Source of the DNA: CAZWCX01 sp964632945
GTDB lineage: Bacteria > Planctomycetota > MHYJ01 > WSZJ01 > CAZWCX01
Assembly: GCA_964632945.1 (NCBI GenBank)
Contig: CAZWCX010000001.1
Span: 1-64,000, forward strand
Length of the DNA stretch: 64,000 nt
Reading direction: 5' to 3'
The notes below the pieces were generated by a model, which was not told where the DNA came from, did no database searches, and was given only the letters and a program-made list of their open reading frames with translations. Both the position numbers and the translations under genes were made by a program. This document shows, piece after piece, positions 17,437 to 26,822 of this stretch. Numbering within the stretch: the stretch's first letter is position 1; each line of letters starts with the position of its first letter.

Positions 17437-18927
17437 CTACTTCTTGTCGTCCGGTTCCGGGGCATCCAGGATGGCAAAGCTCCGCTGAATCGCCTCGAAA
17501 TCCTTCTCGAACTTCTTGTGGACCTCGGGCGTGGCGATACAGAGGACCCCGTACGTCCGCTTGTGCCAGCGGCAAAACAGCTCGTAATCGTCGATTCGGA
17601 AGATCCGCTTCTTGTCCTCGGTCTTCAGGAGGATCCGGTATCCGGGACGGACGCCACCGGGCATGGTGGCGTCGGCGACCGAGAGGTCGTGGCTGGTCAG
17701 CTTCTTGAACCCCGGCCAACGCTCGAAGTTGAACATCTCCGTCATGGCCGCAAGGTCCTTGAAGTTCTCCGCCTCCGGATAGTCCTTCACCTCCACGACC
17801 ACGACCACCGAGTACTTCGCGTCCGGCCCGGCCGCGGCATCTGCGGGCATGTCGGGCGGGATCAATCGCAACCGGGTGGTCGGACTCGTGGAAGAGGTCT
17901 CGAAGGTCCATCCCTCCGGCCGGTCGATCCGGAACTTCGCCGTCTTGCTGACGTAGGTGTTCCCTTGCGTCTCCCCCTTCTCCTCCTGGGCGAGGTCGAT
18001 CAGGTCCCACTCCAGCTTCTCGATCCCCGCCTTCTCGTAGGCCCGTTCGGCGACGGTCCGGAGCTGACCCTGGAGCTGCGCGCGCGTGAAGGGGCTGCCC
18101 TCGACGCGCGCGGGGACCTTCTCCCCCAGGTACTTCGCGATCTCTCCCCAGTAGGCTCCGTACATCCGACGGAGGAAAACGAACGTCTGCTGGACGTCGG
18201 CGTCCGCCTCCGGGAACGGCGAGAGAAACACGCGCGTACGATATTCCTGATAGTCCATCTCGATCGTGCGCAGGGCATCTTCCCAGTAGTTCGACCCGTA
18301 GTAGTCCCACTCTTCGAGGATCTTCTTGCGGGCTGCGTCGGGAATCACCCCGTTGCCCTGTTTGCGCGCAGCGTTCATCGCCGACAATACGAAGGAACCG
18401 CGTTCGGTGAGTTGTCGGAAGAGGCGCCTCATGCCGTTGAGGGCCGTGCCGATCTTCTCGCGCACGACGGCCCGGTCGCGCTCCCCTTCCTCCGGCTGTC
18501 CCACGACGAGATCGAAGGCATCCGCATCGGGCTCGAATTTCTCCGGCATCTGGCGGATGACGTCCCACGACTGGTCTCGCTCCGCGGCCTCGACCCGAAC
18601 CGAGTACGTGCCGGCGATCAGGCGACCTTTGGGCGGCTCGAAGGGGATTTCGAACCGCCCTTGCGCGACCGATCCCCGGGCAAACGGCCCCTGCGAACCC
18701 GCGAAGTGCAGCGTGGCCAGCAGGACGATCCCGTCCGGGTAGCGGGCGGTGCCGCGCACGATCCATCCCCCGGCCGCATCCCGCGCCACCTCGACGATGT
18801 CCAGGAAGCGGCCGGCGGCGGCCGGGTCCCCGCCTTCCCGGGAGGACGCCGCGCCGGCGACGAGGAGCAGGAGGAGGCCGGCGACGATTCCCGAACGGAC
18901 CGCGCGGAGCCCGGACACCGTGTTCAT
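17437..18927 (-). CDS. Exported protein of unknown family (cassette copy B)
   Basis: 496 residues with a signal peptide (about 1-30, L-L-L-L-L-V-A-G-A-A-S-S-R). It has the same three-part build as the 12821-14284 protein: a beta-rich N-terminal domain, a helical middle with Y-Y-G-S-N-Y-W-E-D-A-L, and a C-terminal domain with Y-E-L-F-C-R-W-H-K-R-T-Y-G-V. The start ATG 18927 is supported by ACGAGG 6 nt upstream and by the end of the preceding pseudopilin gene 14 nt away. The family is unrecognised. The strict co-occurrence with a pseudopilin and a PDZ-toroid protein in both cassettes argues for a joint envelope function. Confidence 0.8.
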   Translation of the reverse strand: MNTVSGLRAVRSGIVAGLLLLLVAGAASSREGGDPAAAGRFLDIVEVARDAAGGWIVRGTARYPDGIVLLATLHFAGSQGPFARGSVAQGRFEIPFEPPKGRLIAGTYSVRVEAAERDQSWDVIRQMPEKFEPDADAFDLVVGQPEEGERDRAVVREKIGTALNGMRRLFRQLTERGSFVLSAMNAARKQGNGVIPDAARKKILEEWDYYGSNYWEDALRTIEMDYQEYRTRVFLSPFPEADADVQQTFVFLRRMYGAYWGEIAKYLGEKVPARVEGSPFTRAQLQGQLRTVAERAYEKAGIEKLEWDLIDLAQEEKGETQGNTYVSKTAKFRIDRPEGWTFETSSTSPTTRLRLIPPDMPADAAAGPDAKYSVVVVVEVKDYPEAENFKDLAAMTEMFNFERWPGFKKLTSHDLSVADATMPGGVRPGYRILLKTEDKKRIFRIDDYELFCRWHKRTYGVLCIATPEVHKKFEKDFEAIQRSFAILDAPEPDDKK

Positions 18928-18941
18928 GTCGAACCTCGTCT

Positions 18942-21900
18942 TTATTCTTCCAACCAGGTCCATTCCACCGCCCGCGGCGGCACGAGAAGATAGAGCGTCA
19001 CGTCGTCCAGGATCGGCGTCACCTGGAGAGGGGCGGTCCCGGAGTTGAGGAAATGGAATTCATACTCCACGACGGTTCCGGGACCGGCGTTCCGCACGCC
19101 GGCCAGGAAGGGAACGCCCCCGCCGCCGGCCTGGGGGTGGGAAACCCCGATCGCCGCAGTGGCCGCCGCGCCGTCCCGGTATCCCTGAAAGGCGATGCCC
19201 GGTCGGATCGCCGGGGAGGGGATCGGGGTCGCGCCCCAGGCGCGCGGCAGATAGGCGGTCCAGGCGATGGTCCCCAGCTCGGACCCCGCGGGCGTATCGG
19301 GCGGCAGCGCCATTCTTCCGCGGTGGCGGGACGCCCCCGGCCCCGGCGCGGCCGTGGTCTGGAATCGGGCGGGCGGCACCGCCGGCGCCGGTCCGGGACG
19401 CGCGATGAACTCGTCCATCGTCGCGGAGACGAATCGGTGGAGTTGGGCTGCCCCCATGTTCACCCCGCCGTTGTTGAACGAGTAGTAGATGTCCTCGTTG
19501 TTGCCCAGAATCGAATAGCCGCCGAGCCAGATCCGCTCCACGGCCTGGTTCGAGCGGAGCGTGAACAGGTTCCGGGTCGTGCGGTCGCCCCCATTGACCC
19601 CGCCACCCTCCACGAAGGTCTGGCGCGGCAGGTCGAATTCCACCGCATTGCCGTCGCCGTCCACGCGAAACACGTGCGACCCGCCCCCGTCGAGTCCCGC
19701 GTTCGTCCACGATACCGCGACGTGGTGCCACTCGTGCGCTCGCCATCCGCTCACGTCGTGGCTCCGTTCCGAGAAGGCCATCAGCCAGGGGGACAACGGC
19801 GAATTCAACGTCAGCGGCGTGCGCTCGAAATAGAAGCGAACGCTGGTCAGCCGGGCAACGGCGCCCCCGAAGTACTCCACTTTGTGACAAAGCCAGAGGT
19901 CGTGCGGCTCGGGACGGTCGGCGTCGTGGATCGGATCGTCCTGCACCACGAACACCCAGGCCTCGTCGGTCCCCTGATCGCCGCGTTTCATCAGCTTGAT
20001 GAAGAACTCGAAGGACCCGCTCTGCATCAGGTCGACGTGGCCCACCGTGCCGTACTGAAGCGCCTCGGGGGTGGGATCCCCCGGCACCGCGCTGCGGGAC
20101 AGGGTCCCGTCCGGAAGCAGCTCGGAACCCATCAGCACGGTCCGCGACGCTGCGCCGCCGAACTCCTCGCGTCGCGGCGCGGGCGCCGGGTCGAGCGGAG
20201 CCCCGCCGGGGGTCCCGGCGTAATCCCCGCCGAACCGGAGGTGCATCCGCGCCCCGCCCGCCGGCGGCGCGTTCTCGCTCGAAATCTGCACCCGCCCGTC
20301 GTACTCGAGCACGGGGACGTCCGCCGCCGCGCCGGGGTGGAAGCTCCCGGCAAAGTCCCGCATCGACTCCGGATGGGTCAGGGAGTTCGCCGCCGTGACG
20401 TTCACCTCGAAATCCCGCTGTGAGGTGTGATGGAGCAGGCGGGTCACTCTCACGACCGCGCGCAGCGCCTTCTCCGCCATCACCGTCTGCGTCCCGCCGA
20501 CCCGCGCCGTCACCCGCCCGATCGACTCCACCTCGCAGTATCCCGTCGATCCGAACGTCAGGCACGTCGTCCATCCGTCCAGGTCCGTCCGGTCGACCAG
20601 CGACCAGTCGATCCAGGTCTCGGCGCCGCGCGGCGCCGGCCAGTCGGGGTTGCTCTTGTTGTAGAGCGTGTTCGGGTTGAAGTTGGCGAACAGCAGGGCC
20701 CACTTCCGCCGGCGGGTCTCGTCGTCTCCCGCGACCAGCGCGTTCACGCCGGGGGTCGCAGCCCACTCCATCAGGTCCCCGAAACACGTGAACGGACCTT
20801 CGTACCGGCCGTTCCCATTCAGGTCCGTGAAGGGCTCCCCCGCGTCGTGGCGGCCGTTCGCGTTGGCGTCGGAGAACGGTTCCTGGCGCGCAAGCACGAG
20901 CGACCGGGCGATCGCCGCCGCCTCCACATCCGCGATCGCCGGCAGCACCTCCGGCTTGCGCAGAATCGCCACATTCCCGATTCCCGGCCGAGCGCTCGGC
21001 GGCTCCTCGACCACCATCGCGCGGCCGCGAATTCCGCCGGCAAGGAGGGCGAACAGCACCGGGTAGGGTGCCGTGTTCACGTTGACGGGGATCAGCGGCT
21101 CCCGCCGGTCGTCCTGCCAGGAGTTTTCCGGCGGATTGACGCCGCGGTCGCGACCGAACACGGGCCGGCCCAGCTCCGCGCCCTCGTACCCGGTCGCCGT
21201 CCCGGCGACCCTCCCCTCCCCTCGGGCCATCCCCGCAACCGTCACGAAATCGCGCAGCTTCTCCCACTTGGCCGCGCCCAATGCCGGATCCGCGACGATT
21301 CCGGCCGGCGGACCCCCCGCATAGTTGCGGGCATACAGGGCCTCGAGCTCCGCCTTCGCGGCAAACAACTGCGGCGCGCCCGCGGGGCGGTTCCGACGCG
21401 CGGCCAGCAGAGAGGCGATGTCCGCGGGCTCCAGCGGATTGAGATTCGGATATCCGGGCGGTCCGGGCACGTCGCTCGCCAGCGCCTGCCCGAGGCGCGT
21501 CAGGACGGAGCGCAGCACCGTCTCGTGCACCCCGTCCATCGCATACTCGGGGGCACTCGGTCCGGCGTAGAGATTCAGATTCAACTGCCCGGCGCAGTCG
21601 AGCACCTTCACCAGAAAGTAGTCGCCGTCCCGCTGGAACGTGCCGGGAAGGTACCCGGACGCGAGCGCACCGGCCGGCGCGGGGGGAGGGATCGGCGAGG
21701 GAAGCGAAGGGTTGCGCGCCCGCGCAAGGGGGATTCCGTTCCCGACGTCCACGGGGACCGGCGGCGCGGGGGTCATCATCCGCCACGGCCCCGCATCGTC
21801 ATTGCGGAACAGCCAGTCCTCTCCGCCGGACGCCGCAGGCCGCGGATCGGTCCACGGACGTCGTCGCAGGACCGCGCGCACGCGCGCCACGGCGGCTTCC

Positions 21901-22082
21901 ACTCCGGACATGGCCAACATCTTGGCGCGCGCCTGGAGCACGAACGTGCCGGCCACCTGCGACTCTACGCGCGCCACGTTCACATAGAGCGTCCCGAGGA
22001 GCGCCAGCAGCGCGAGCAGCGATACGCTGACGAGAAGAGCGTAGCCGCGTCGCGAACGGATCGGCGCCCCGTCAGTCTTCAC
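18942..22082 (-). CDS. Giant GspK-like pseudopilin (cassette copy B)
   Basis: 1046 residues from GTG 22082 (GGAGG 5 nt upstream). R-S-R-R-G-Y-A-L-L-V matches a prepilin peptidase site with cleavage after Gly, then a hydrophobic helix and A-M-S-G-V-E-A-A-V-A-R-V as in GspK. The segment V-N-V-N-T-A-P-Y-P-V-L matches copy A. An insertion with D-x-N-x-N-G-x-x-D-x-G-E-P-F repeats looks like an extracellular calcium-binding loop. The C-terminal half carries a LamG-like pattern (F-E-F-F-I-K-L; A-T-M-D-E-F-I-A-R). It heads the minus-strand cassette and follows the PP2C phosphatase by 67 nt. Confidence 0.85.
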   Translation of the reverse strand: MKTDGAPIRSRRGYALLVSVSLLALLALLGTLYVNVARVESQVAGTFVLQARAKMLAMSGVEAAVARVRAVLRRRPWTDPRPAASGGEDWLFRNDDAGPWRMMTPAPPVPVDVGNGIPLARARNPSLPSPIPPPAPAGALASGYLPGTFQRDGDYFLVKVLDCAGQLNLNLYAGPSAPEYAMDGVHETVLRSVLTRLGQALASDVPGPPGYPNLNPLEPADIASLLAARRNRPAGAPQLFAAKAELEALYARNYAGGPPAGIVADPALGAAKWEKLRDFVTVAGMARGEGRVAGTATGYEGAELGRPVFGRDRGVNPPENSWQDDRREPLIPVNVNTAPYPVLFALLAGGIRGRAMVVEEPPSARPGIGNVAILRKPEVLPAIADVEAAAIARSLVLARQEPFSDANANGRHDAGEPFTDLNGNGRYEGPFTCFGDLMEWAATPGVNALVAGDDETRRRKWALLFANFNPNTLYNKSNPDWPAPRGAETWIDWSLVDRTDLDGWTTCLTFGSTGYCEVESIGRVTARVGGTQTVMAEKALRAVVRVTRLLHHTSQRDFEVNVTAANSLTHPESMRDFAGSFHPGAAADVPVLEYDGRVQISSENAPPAGGARMHLRFGGDYAGTPGGAPLDPAPAPRREEFGGAASRTVLMGSELLPDGTLSRSAVPGDPTPEALQYGTVGHVDLMQSGSFEFFIKLMKRGDQGTDEAWVFVVQDDPIHDADRPEPHDLWLCHKVEYFGGAVARLTSVRFYFERTPLTLNSPLSPWLMAFSERSHDVSGWRAHEWHHVAVSWTNAGLDGGGSHVFRVDGDGNAVEFDLPRQTFVEGGGVNGGDRTTRNLFTLRSNQAVERIWLGGYSILGNNEDIYYSFNNGGVNMGAAQLHRFVSATMDEFIARPGPAPAVPPARFQTTAAPGPGASRHRGRMALPPDTPAGSELGTIAWTAYLPRAWGATPIPSPAIRPGIAFQGYRDGAAATAAIGVSHPQAGGGGVPFLAGVRNAGPGTVVEYEFHFLNSGTAPLQVTPILDDVTLYLLVPPRAVEWTWLEE

Positions 22083-22125
22083 GCGCGCCTCCGCAGCCGC
22101 TCCCTGCCGGGCCGTCGGGAAGATC

Positions 22126-22141
22126 GCGGCCCCTGCCGGGG
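22126..22141 (-). terminator. Short GC hairpin between PP2C and pseudopilin B
   Basis: GGCCCC-TGCC-GGGGCC, a 6-bp perfect stem 9 nt beyond the PP2C stop codon. It lacks a T-run and may only attenuate read-through into the cassette. Confidence 0.25.
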
Positions 22142-22149
22142 CCCGGCGG

Positions 22150-22965
22150 CTATTCGCCGCCGTCCTTCCCGTCCGCCTCCTCCTCGTCTTTCACTTCCTC
22201 CACGTGGCCCAGGATCACCGTGATGTTGTCGAGGCCGCCACGGTGGTTTGCCATGTCGATGAGGAAGTCGACCCCGCGCTCGAGATCGCTCTCGGCGTTG
22301 AGGAGAATGCTCTCCATCTCGAGATCGGAGACCATGTTGGAGAGACCGTCGGAGCACAGGAGGTAGGTGTCCCCCGCATGCAGCTTCTGGATCTGAATGT
22401 CGGGCTGCACGGCTTCACCCACGCCGAGCGCGCGGGTGACGATGTTCTTGTACTTCGAAAGGACGTTGGGGTCGACCTGGACCCCTTGGAGGCGGGACAG
22501 CTCCTCGACCCAGGAGTGGTCGTGACTGATCTGCTGGAGCTTTTCGTTACGAACCCGGTAGATGCGGGCATCCCCGACGTTGGCGACGATCGCATAGTCG
22601 CCGCGCACGAAGAGGATCGCGATGGTCGTTCCCATCTTGCGCCGCAAGGGATCCTTGAGGTGGCGCTCGTAGATCATCGCGTTGGTGCGCTTGAGCCAAT
22701 CCCCGAACAACTGGGCGAACTTCCCCATGGTCTGGAGGACGTCGGGCTTGCCGTCGTACAGGACCTCCGTGGGGCTGGCAAAGATGACCTGCTTGCTGAG
22801 CAGTTCCACCGCCATGCCGCTGGCGACTTCTCCCGCCTCCAGACCTCCCATGCCGTCGGCCACCACGCAGAGGCCGTCCTCCTCCGAGAAGAACATGGAG
22901 TCTTCGTTGTTCTTGCGCTTCATCCCGACGTCGGATCGCCCCGCGATCCGCATCCGCAACTCCAT
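22150..22965 (-). CDS. PP2C-family Ser/Thr protein phosphatase
   Basis: 271 residues, the usual length for bacterial Stp/PrpC phosphatases that reverse Hanks-kinase phosphorylation in the cytoplasm. Metal-binding and signature motifs are all present: G-R-S-D-V-G (about 9-14), N-N-E-D (Asp 22), V-A-D-G-M-G-G (Asp 37), G-T-T-I-A-I, V-G-D-A-R-I-Y, C-S-D-G-L-S-N-M-V, and G-G-L-D-N-I-T-V. A start with GGAGG upstream supports ATG 22965. The likely counterpart kinase in this window is at 51482-55375, though not adjacent. The C-terminal tail is acidic. Confidence 0.95.
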   Translation of the reverse strand: MELRMRIAGRSDVGMKRKNNEDSMFFSEEDGLCVVADGMGGLEAGEVASGMAVELLSKQVIFASPTEVLYDGKPDVLQTMGKFAQLFGDWLKRTNAMIYERHLKDPLRRKMGTTIAILFVRGDYAIVANVGDARIYRVRNEKLQQISHDHSWVEELSRLQGVQVDPNVLSKYKNIVTRALGVGEAVQPDIQIQKLHAGDTYLLCSDGLSNMVSDLEMESILLNAESDLERGVDFLIDMANHRGGLDNITVILGHVEEVKDEEEADGKDGGE

Positions 22966-23132
22966 GCCTCAACCTCCGGGAGGAACCAGCCTTGCGACAG
23001 GAGCGACCTGCTCCGGCCGCGTCCGCTTCGATGCGACCTGCCCATGCGAGGGTGGTTCGGGATTGCCGCCTTAGAACGTATCGTATCCCGCCTCGCGACT
23101 CATTTCAAGTCAATCCCGGGATCCGCCGACCA

Positions 23133-24677
23133 TCAGGGAAAATAGGTCACCGCCTCACGGGCCCGCGGACCCGGATCCTCCACGGGCACCGCCCCCACCA
23201 GCGGACGCACCCGATCCGAAGACTCCTTCCCGTACAGGGATGCGACCGAGTCCCGGTACACCCGCCGCCATCCCGGTTCGCGCTCCAACAGGACGGCGAC
23301 GGGAAGGTCGTTGGGGATCAATACCCACTCGGTCGGATGTTCATCGAGGGCCCGGCGCCAGCGTTCCGAGACTCCGTCCTGGAAGTCCAGGTACTTCTGC
23401 TCGATTTCCGGGGGATAGACGGTACGGAATCGCCCGTCGAAGAAGACCTTCACCTCCGGGGACAGGTGCCACATCGAGTACTGCGCCCAGTCGAAGAAGA
23501 CCAGCAGGTTGCCCTGAGTCCGGGATTCCTTCATCCAGCGGACCGCGTAGAGGGGATATTCGCCCGGATCGCTCGGCAATCCGAACGGACGCTCGAGGTG
23601 CAACCCGGAAATCTTCGCCACCAGCACGAGGATCAGGACGCCGATGGAGCCCAGCAGGACCCTGCGGCCGCCGGCGCCGGGAGCCTGCGGCGAGGTGCTG
23701 GCGGTCATCCGGGAGCGCAGGGCGCTTTCCAGGTGCTCCGGCAGGCATGCGGCCGCCGTCAGCGCGACGAACGGGAGGTGGCGGACATGGCGGATCCCGA
23801 GGAACACGGTCACGCCGAGGAGCGCGAGTTGATACAGGTGCCGGTCACGGCGGGAGAAGGTCCACGCCAATCCGATGACCGCGATGAGGGCGATCGGGAT
23901 CGCGTATTGCGGCGAAAGGGAGAGCGACGCCCACTCCGTGATCGTGGTGCGGATCGAGGTGACGCTGCGGCCGAGCATGGGGAAGAGTCCGGCCCCGTAC
24001 GGATTGGCGAGGGTGGCGGCCCCGGCGAGTGCGAGAAGCGACCCCCGGCGGAGTACGACGCGCGCCGTGAGGCTGCGGCCCTCGCCGCGCAGGACGGCCT
24101 CGACCGCCTCCGCAAACTCGAAGAGGGCATAGATCCCGAGCCCCGAGAGAAACCCGCCGTGACAGTTGACCCAGGCTGCGATCACGAACGGGATCGCCGG
24201 CGTCCAGTCGCGTCCCTTGTGCTTGCGCAGGTGGAAAACCAGCAGGAGGATCGCAAAGAAAAAGTAGGTGAAGGTCTGCGGCCGCACCTGGATTCCCGGC
24301 GCCAGCGTGAGGGCGAAGAGGAAGACGACGATCGTGCGCTCGAGCGGGCGGGGACAACGGTCGCGCACGAGCCACCAGCCGATCAGTCCGGCGGCGGAGC
24401 CGAGGAAGGCCTGGAGAAGCAGGAGACCGGCCGGCCCGAGCGTCGCGTAGGCGCCGGCCATGATCGCCTCGGCAAGCCATTCGTGATTGTGCCACTCCGC
24501 CGGCTGCGGAAGGCTGTAGGCATAGGGATCGAACCGCGGCAGACCGTTCCGGTTGGCCTCCAGGCCGTACAGCACATGGCCCCAGAGATCGGGATCCACG
24601 TGGCGATGGGTGCAGAACTGGACTACGAGCAGCGCCAGGGCGACATCGATCCAGAACCGGATGCGCGGATCATCCAT
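23133..24677 (-). CDS. Polytopic GT-C-like membrane protein
   Basis: 514 residues with roughly ten hydrophobic segments, then a periplasmic-looking domain of about 130 residues (N-L-L-V-F-F-D-W-A-Q-Y-S-M-W; F-F-D-G-R-F-R-T-V-Y). The N-terminal loop D-P-D-L-W-G-H-V-L-Y-G-L-E and W-H-N-H-E-W-L-A-E lie between the first helices, where GT-C enzymes keep acidic catalytic residues. The topology is shared with the 136-2385 protein, but there is no TPR tail. It is the last gene of the 28536-23133 run; its ATG overlaps the end of the CPBP gene by 8 nt. The substrate is unknown. Confidence 0.75.
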   Translation of the reverse strand: MDDPRIRFWIDVALALLVVQFCTHRHVDPDLWGHVLYGLEANRNGLPRFDPYAYSLPQPAEWHNHEWLAEAIMAGAYATLGPAGLLLLQAFLGSAAGLIGWWLVRDRCPRPLERTIVVFLFALTLAPGIQVRPQTFTYFFFAILLLVFHLRKHKGRDWTPAIPFVIAAWVNCHGGFLSGLGIYALFEFAEAVEAVLRGEGRSLTARVVLRRGSLLALAGAATLANPYGAGLFPMLGRSVTSIRTTITEWASLSLSPQYAIPIALIAVIGLAWTFSRRDRHLYQLALLGVTVFLGIRHVRHLPFVALTAAACLPEHLESALRSRMTASTSPQAPGAGGRRVLLGSIGVLILVLVAKISGLHLERPFGLPSDPGEYPLYAVRWMKESRTQGNLLVFFDWAQYSMWHLSPEVKVFFDGRFRTVYPPEIEQKYLDFQDGVSERWRRALDEHPTEWVLIPNDLPVAVLLEREPGWRRVYRDSVASLYGKESSDRVRPLVGAVPVEDPGPRAREAVTYFP

Positions 24678-25611
24678 GCCTTCCCCCTTCCGGACGATTC
24701 CCGGGATCGACCGCCAGCAGATACACGGAGGACGCGAACATGGCCAGCGCGCAGACCAGCGGGAGAACGGGCACATGCGCCTCCCCGTGGAGCCAGGGAA
24801 CCGCGCGCAAGGCGTCGGACTTGGCGAAACTGACGGCCATCAGGTTGTTGATCCCGTGCGCGAGCACCGCGTGGGCGAGCCCGCCGCCCCGGTAGCACAC
24901 GAACCCGAACAGGAGCCCGAGCAGGGAGGTGGCGACGACGCGGATGGGGATGACGTGCATCAGGCCGAACAGCAGCGCGCAAGCCGCGAGACCCGCCGTG
25001 CGACCGAGCCCGCGTTCGAGGCCGGTGAGGAGATAGCCGCGGAACAGGAACTCCTCGCACATCGCGGGGAGCACGGCCAGGATGAGCACCGCCTGCCACC
25101 ACGGTTGGGCGACGATCATCTCCAGTTCCCGGCGCAGGATCTCTTTGGCGCTCCACGGGCTGTCGGGGGCGGCGGGGAACCAGAGCGACTGGAGGTAGAC
25201 GAGTTCGGTGAGCAGAAGGAAGGCCGTCGCGGCGGCCACTGCGGTGAGAAGAAGGCGCCCGGGGGCCGGTCGGAAGATCCGGAACGTGGCGCGGAGGTCC
25301 ACTCCGAACAGGACGGCGTAGAGCAACGTCGGAAACAGGATGACGCCGAGGGACCCCACGGAGGCGCGTACGGCAGGGGGCTTCCCGGCGAGCACGCCGG
25401 AGGCGACGAGGAAGAGAAACATGACGACGACGTACAGGATGAGGGCCTGCCCTCCGGTGGGAAGGGTGGGGGCGGCCCCGGGCATGGGCAGGGGGCCCGG
25501 CGCTTCGTCCGGCGGGGAAGCGGCGATCGGGCGACCGGCATCGGCCGCGGAGTCCGGGTCCGGCTTGCCGGGCGCTCCGGAATGCGAGGCGTCGGATTCC
25601 GCGGCGCTCAT
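24670..25611 (-). CDS. CPBP (CAAX/Abi) family intramembrane metalloprotease
   Basis: 313 residues. About 50 residues of disordered, Pro/Ala/Asp-rich N-terminus precede seven to eight membrane segments. The three family motifs are present: C-E-E-F-L-F-R (EExxxR), F-G-L-M-H-V, and H-G-I-N-N. CPBP proteases cut or bind substrates within the membrane; the substrate here cannot be read. ATGA overlap with the upstream flippase-like gene (stop 25608-25610) and an 8-nt overlap with the downstream gene show translational coupling. Confidence 0.9.
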   Translation of the reverse strand: MSAAESDASHSGAPGKPDPDSAADAGRPIAASPPDEAPGPLPMPGAAPTLPTGGQALILYVVVMFLFLVASGVLAGKPPAVRASVGSLGVILFPTLLYAVLFGVDLRATFRIFRPAPGRLLLTAVAAATAFLLLTELVYLQSLWFPAAPDSPWSAKEILRRELEMIVAQPWWQAVLILAVLPAMCEEFLFRGYLLTGLERGLGRTAGLAACALLFGLMHVIPIRVVATSLLGLLFGFVCYRGGGLAHAVLAHGINNLMAVSFAKSDALRAVPWLHGEAHVPVLPLVCALAMFASSVYLLAVDPGNRPEGGRHG

Positions 25612-26768
25612 GAGGCGACAGCCCCCTCCTCGCGCTCGACCGCGCGACGGGCCTCTTCGATCTCGCCGCGACGCTTCCCGATCGCCAGGAGCAGGCCGCC
25701 CGGCAACGAGAAGAGCAGGTTGAGGGCCCGGCCGATCAGGCTGAGCGTCACGGCTTGCGAGGGGGTCATTCCGACCGGCCCGAAGAGGCGCACGTAGGCC
25801 GCCTCGCCCACTCCGAGGCCGCCGATGGAAATCGGCAAGGCGCTGGCGATCATGATCACGGGCAGGAACGAGCAGAAGTGCAACAACTGGACGTTGCGGA
25901 CGCCGAGGGCGATGGAGAATCCCCACGCTTGCGCCAGCGTGACCAGATGAGAGACGAGCGAAAGTCCGATCGCCGCGGCGGCCGCCGCCTTGTGGTCGCG
26001 ATAGAGGTGGAGGGCCACATCGACCTCGCGCCGCACGGTCTCGAGCGGCAACCGGCGGAGCGCCCCCTGTACCCACGGGTGCCGACGCGCCCAGGCGCTG
26101 AAGTAGAGGACGGCGCCGACGGACAGGCAGCCGACGATCGCCGCCACCACGACCGCGGCCTCCCGCAACTCGGGCCGGTGAAGATTGAACCCGATCGCGA
26201 GCAGGGCCACGAGCGCGAGCGAGATGATGCCGGCAAGCCGGTCGACGAAGATGCTGGTGACCGCGCGCGTCTTGTGCGCCGAGTCCTGCGCGACGAGGTA
26301 GGCCTTGAGCAGGTCGCCGCCGGTCGACCCGAGCATGAAATTGTTGAAGAATATCCCCACGTAGTTGTAGCGGAACGCATCCCGCCAGCGCACCTCGCAC
26401 CCGGACACGCGGAGCAGGATCACCCAGCGGTAATTGTTCAGGATGACGGGGATGAGCCAAAGAAAGGCCAGCGGCACGAAGAGCGCGAGATCGAGCGTGC
26501 GCAGGACGGTGGGAATGCCGGGCTCCACCAGAGCGGGGGCCTCGGCGACCAGCGCGGAGACCGGCACTTTCTCCTCTGGGCCGAGACGGGGGCGCAGTAC
26601 GAGCGTGGTCTCGTCTCGCGACACGACCACGCCCACGATCTGACGACCGTCCCGGAGGGTTGCCTGCACGCCGACCCGGTCCCCGAAGGGAAGCCGCGTG
26701 AGGACGTACGCGATCAACAGCGCGCTGACGGCGATGCGGAAGGCGGTGCCTGCGATCTTCCTTTTCAC
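25608..26768 (-). CDS. Lysylphosphatidylglycerol synthase TM-region/UPF0104 family membrane protein (flippase-like)
   Basis: 386 residues from GTG 26768. The usual family has eight membrane helices; here I see N-N-Y-R-W, F-F-N-N-F-M-L-G-S-T-G-G-D-L-L-K-A-Y, R-A-V-T-S-I-F-V-D-R-L-A-G, and P-I-S-I-G-G-L-G-V-G-E, all family hallmarks. An insert of about 60 residues after the first helix (V-G-V-V-V-S-R-D-E-T-T-L-V-L) is beta-rich and unusual for the family. Members are linked to lipid or glycolipid translocation. It sits between a HEAT lipoprotein and a CPBP protease in one operon. Confidence 0.9.
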   Translation of the reverse strand: MKRKIAGTAFRIAVSALLIAYVLTRLPFGDRVGVQATLRDGRQIVGVVVSRDETTLVLRPRLGPEEKVPVSALVAEAPALVEPGIPTVLRTLDLALFVPLAFLWLIPVILNNYRWVILLRVSGCEVRWRDAFRYNYVGIFFNNFMLGSTGGDLLKAYLVAQDSAHKTRAVTSIFVDRLAGIISLALVALLAIGFNLHRPELREAAVVVAAIVGCLSVGAVLYFSAWARRHPWVQGALRRLPLETVRREVDVALHLYRDHKAAAAAAIGLSLVSHLVTLAQAWGFSIALGVRNVQLLHFCSFLPVIMIASALPISIGGLGVGEAAYVRLFGPVGMTPSQAVTLSLIGRALNLLFSLPGGLLLAIGKRRGEIEEARRAVEREEGAVAS

Positions 26769-26822
26769 GGGCGGTTGGCGGTCCTTCGAGTCGGAGGGAT
26801 CGATCCGGTCCCCGGCCCCCGG

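Noticed and set aside
9579..22082. A complete type II secretion system
   Set aside because: Only GspK-like proteins are present; there is no GspE, GspF, GspG or secretin barrel in the window.
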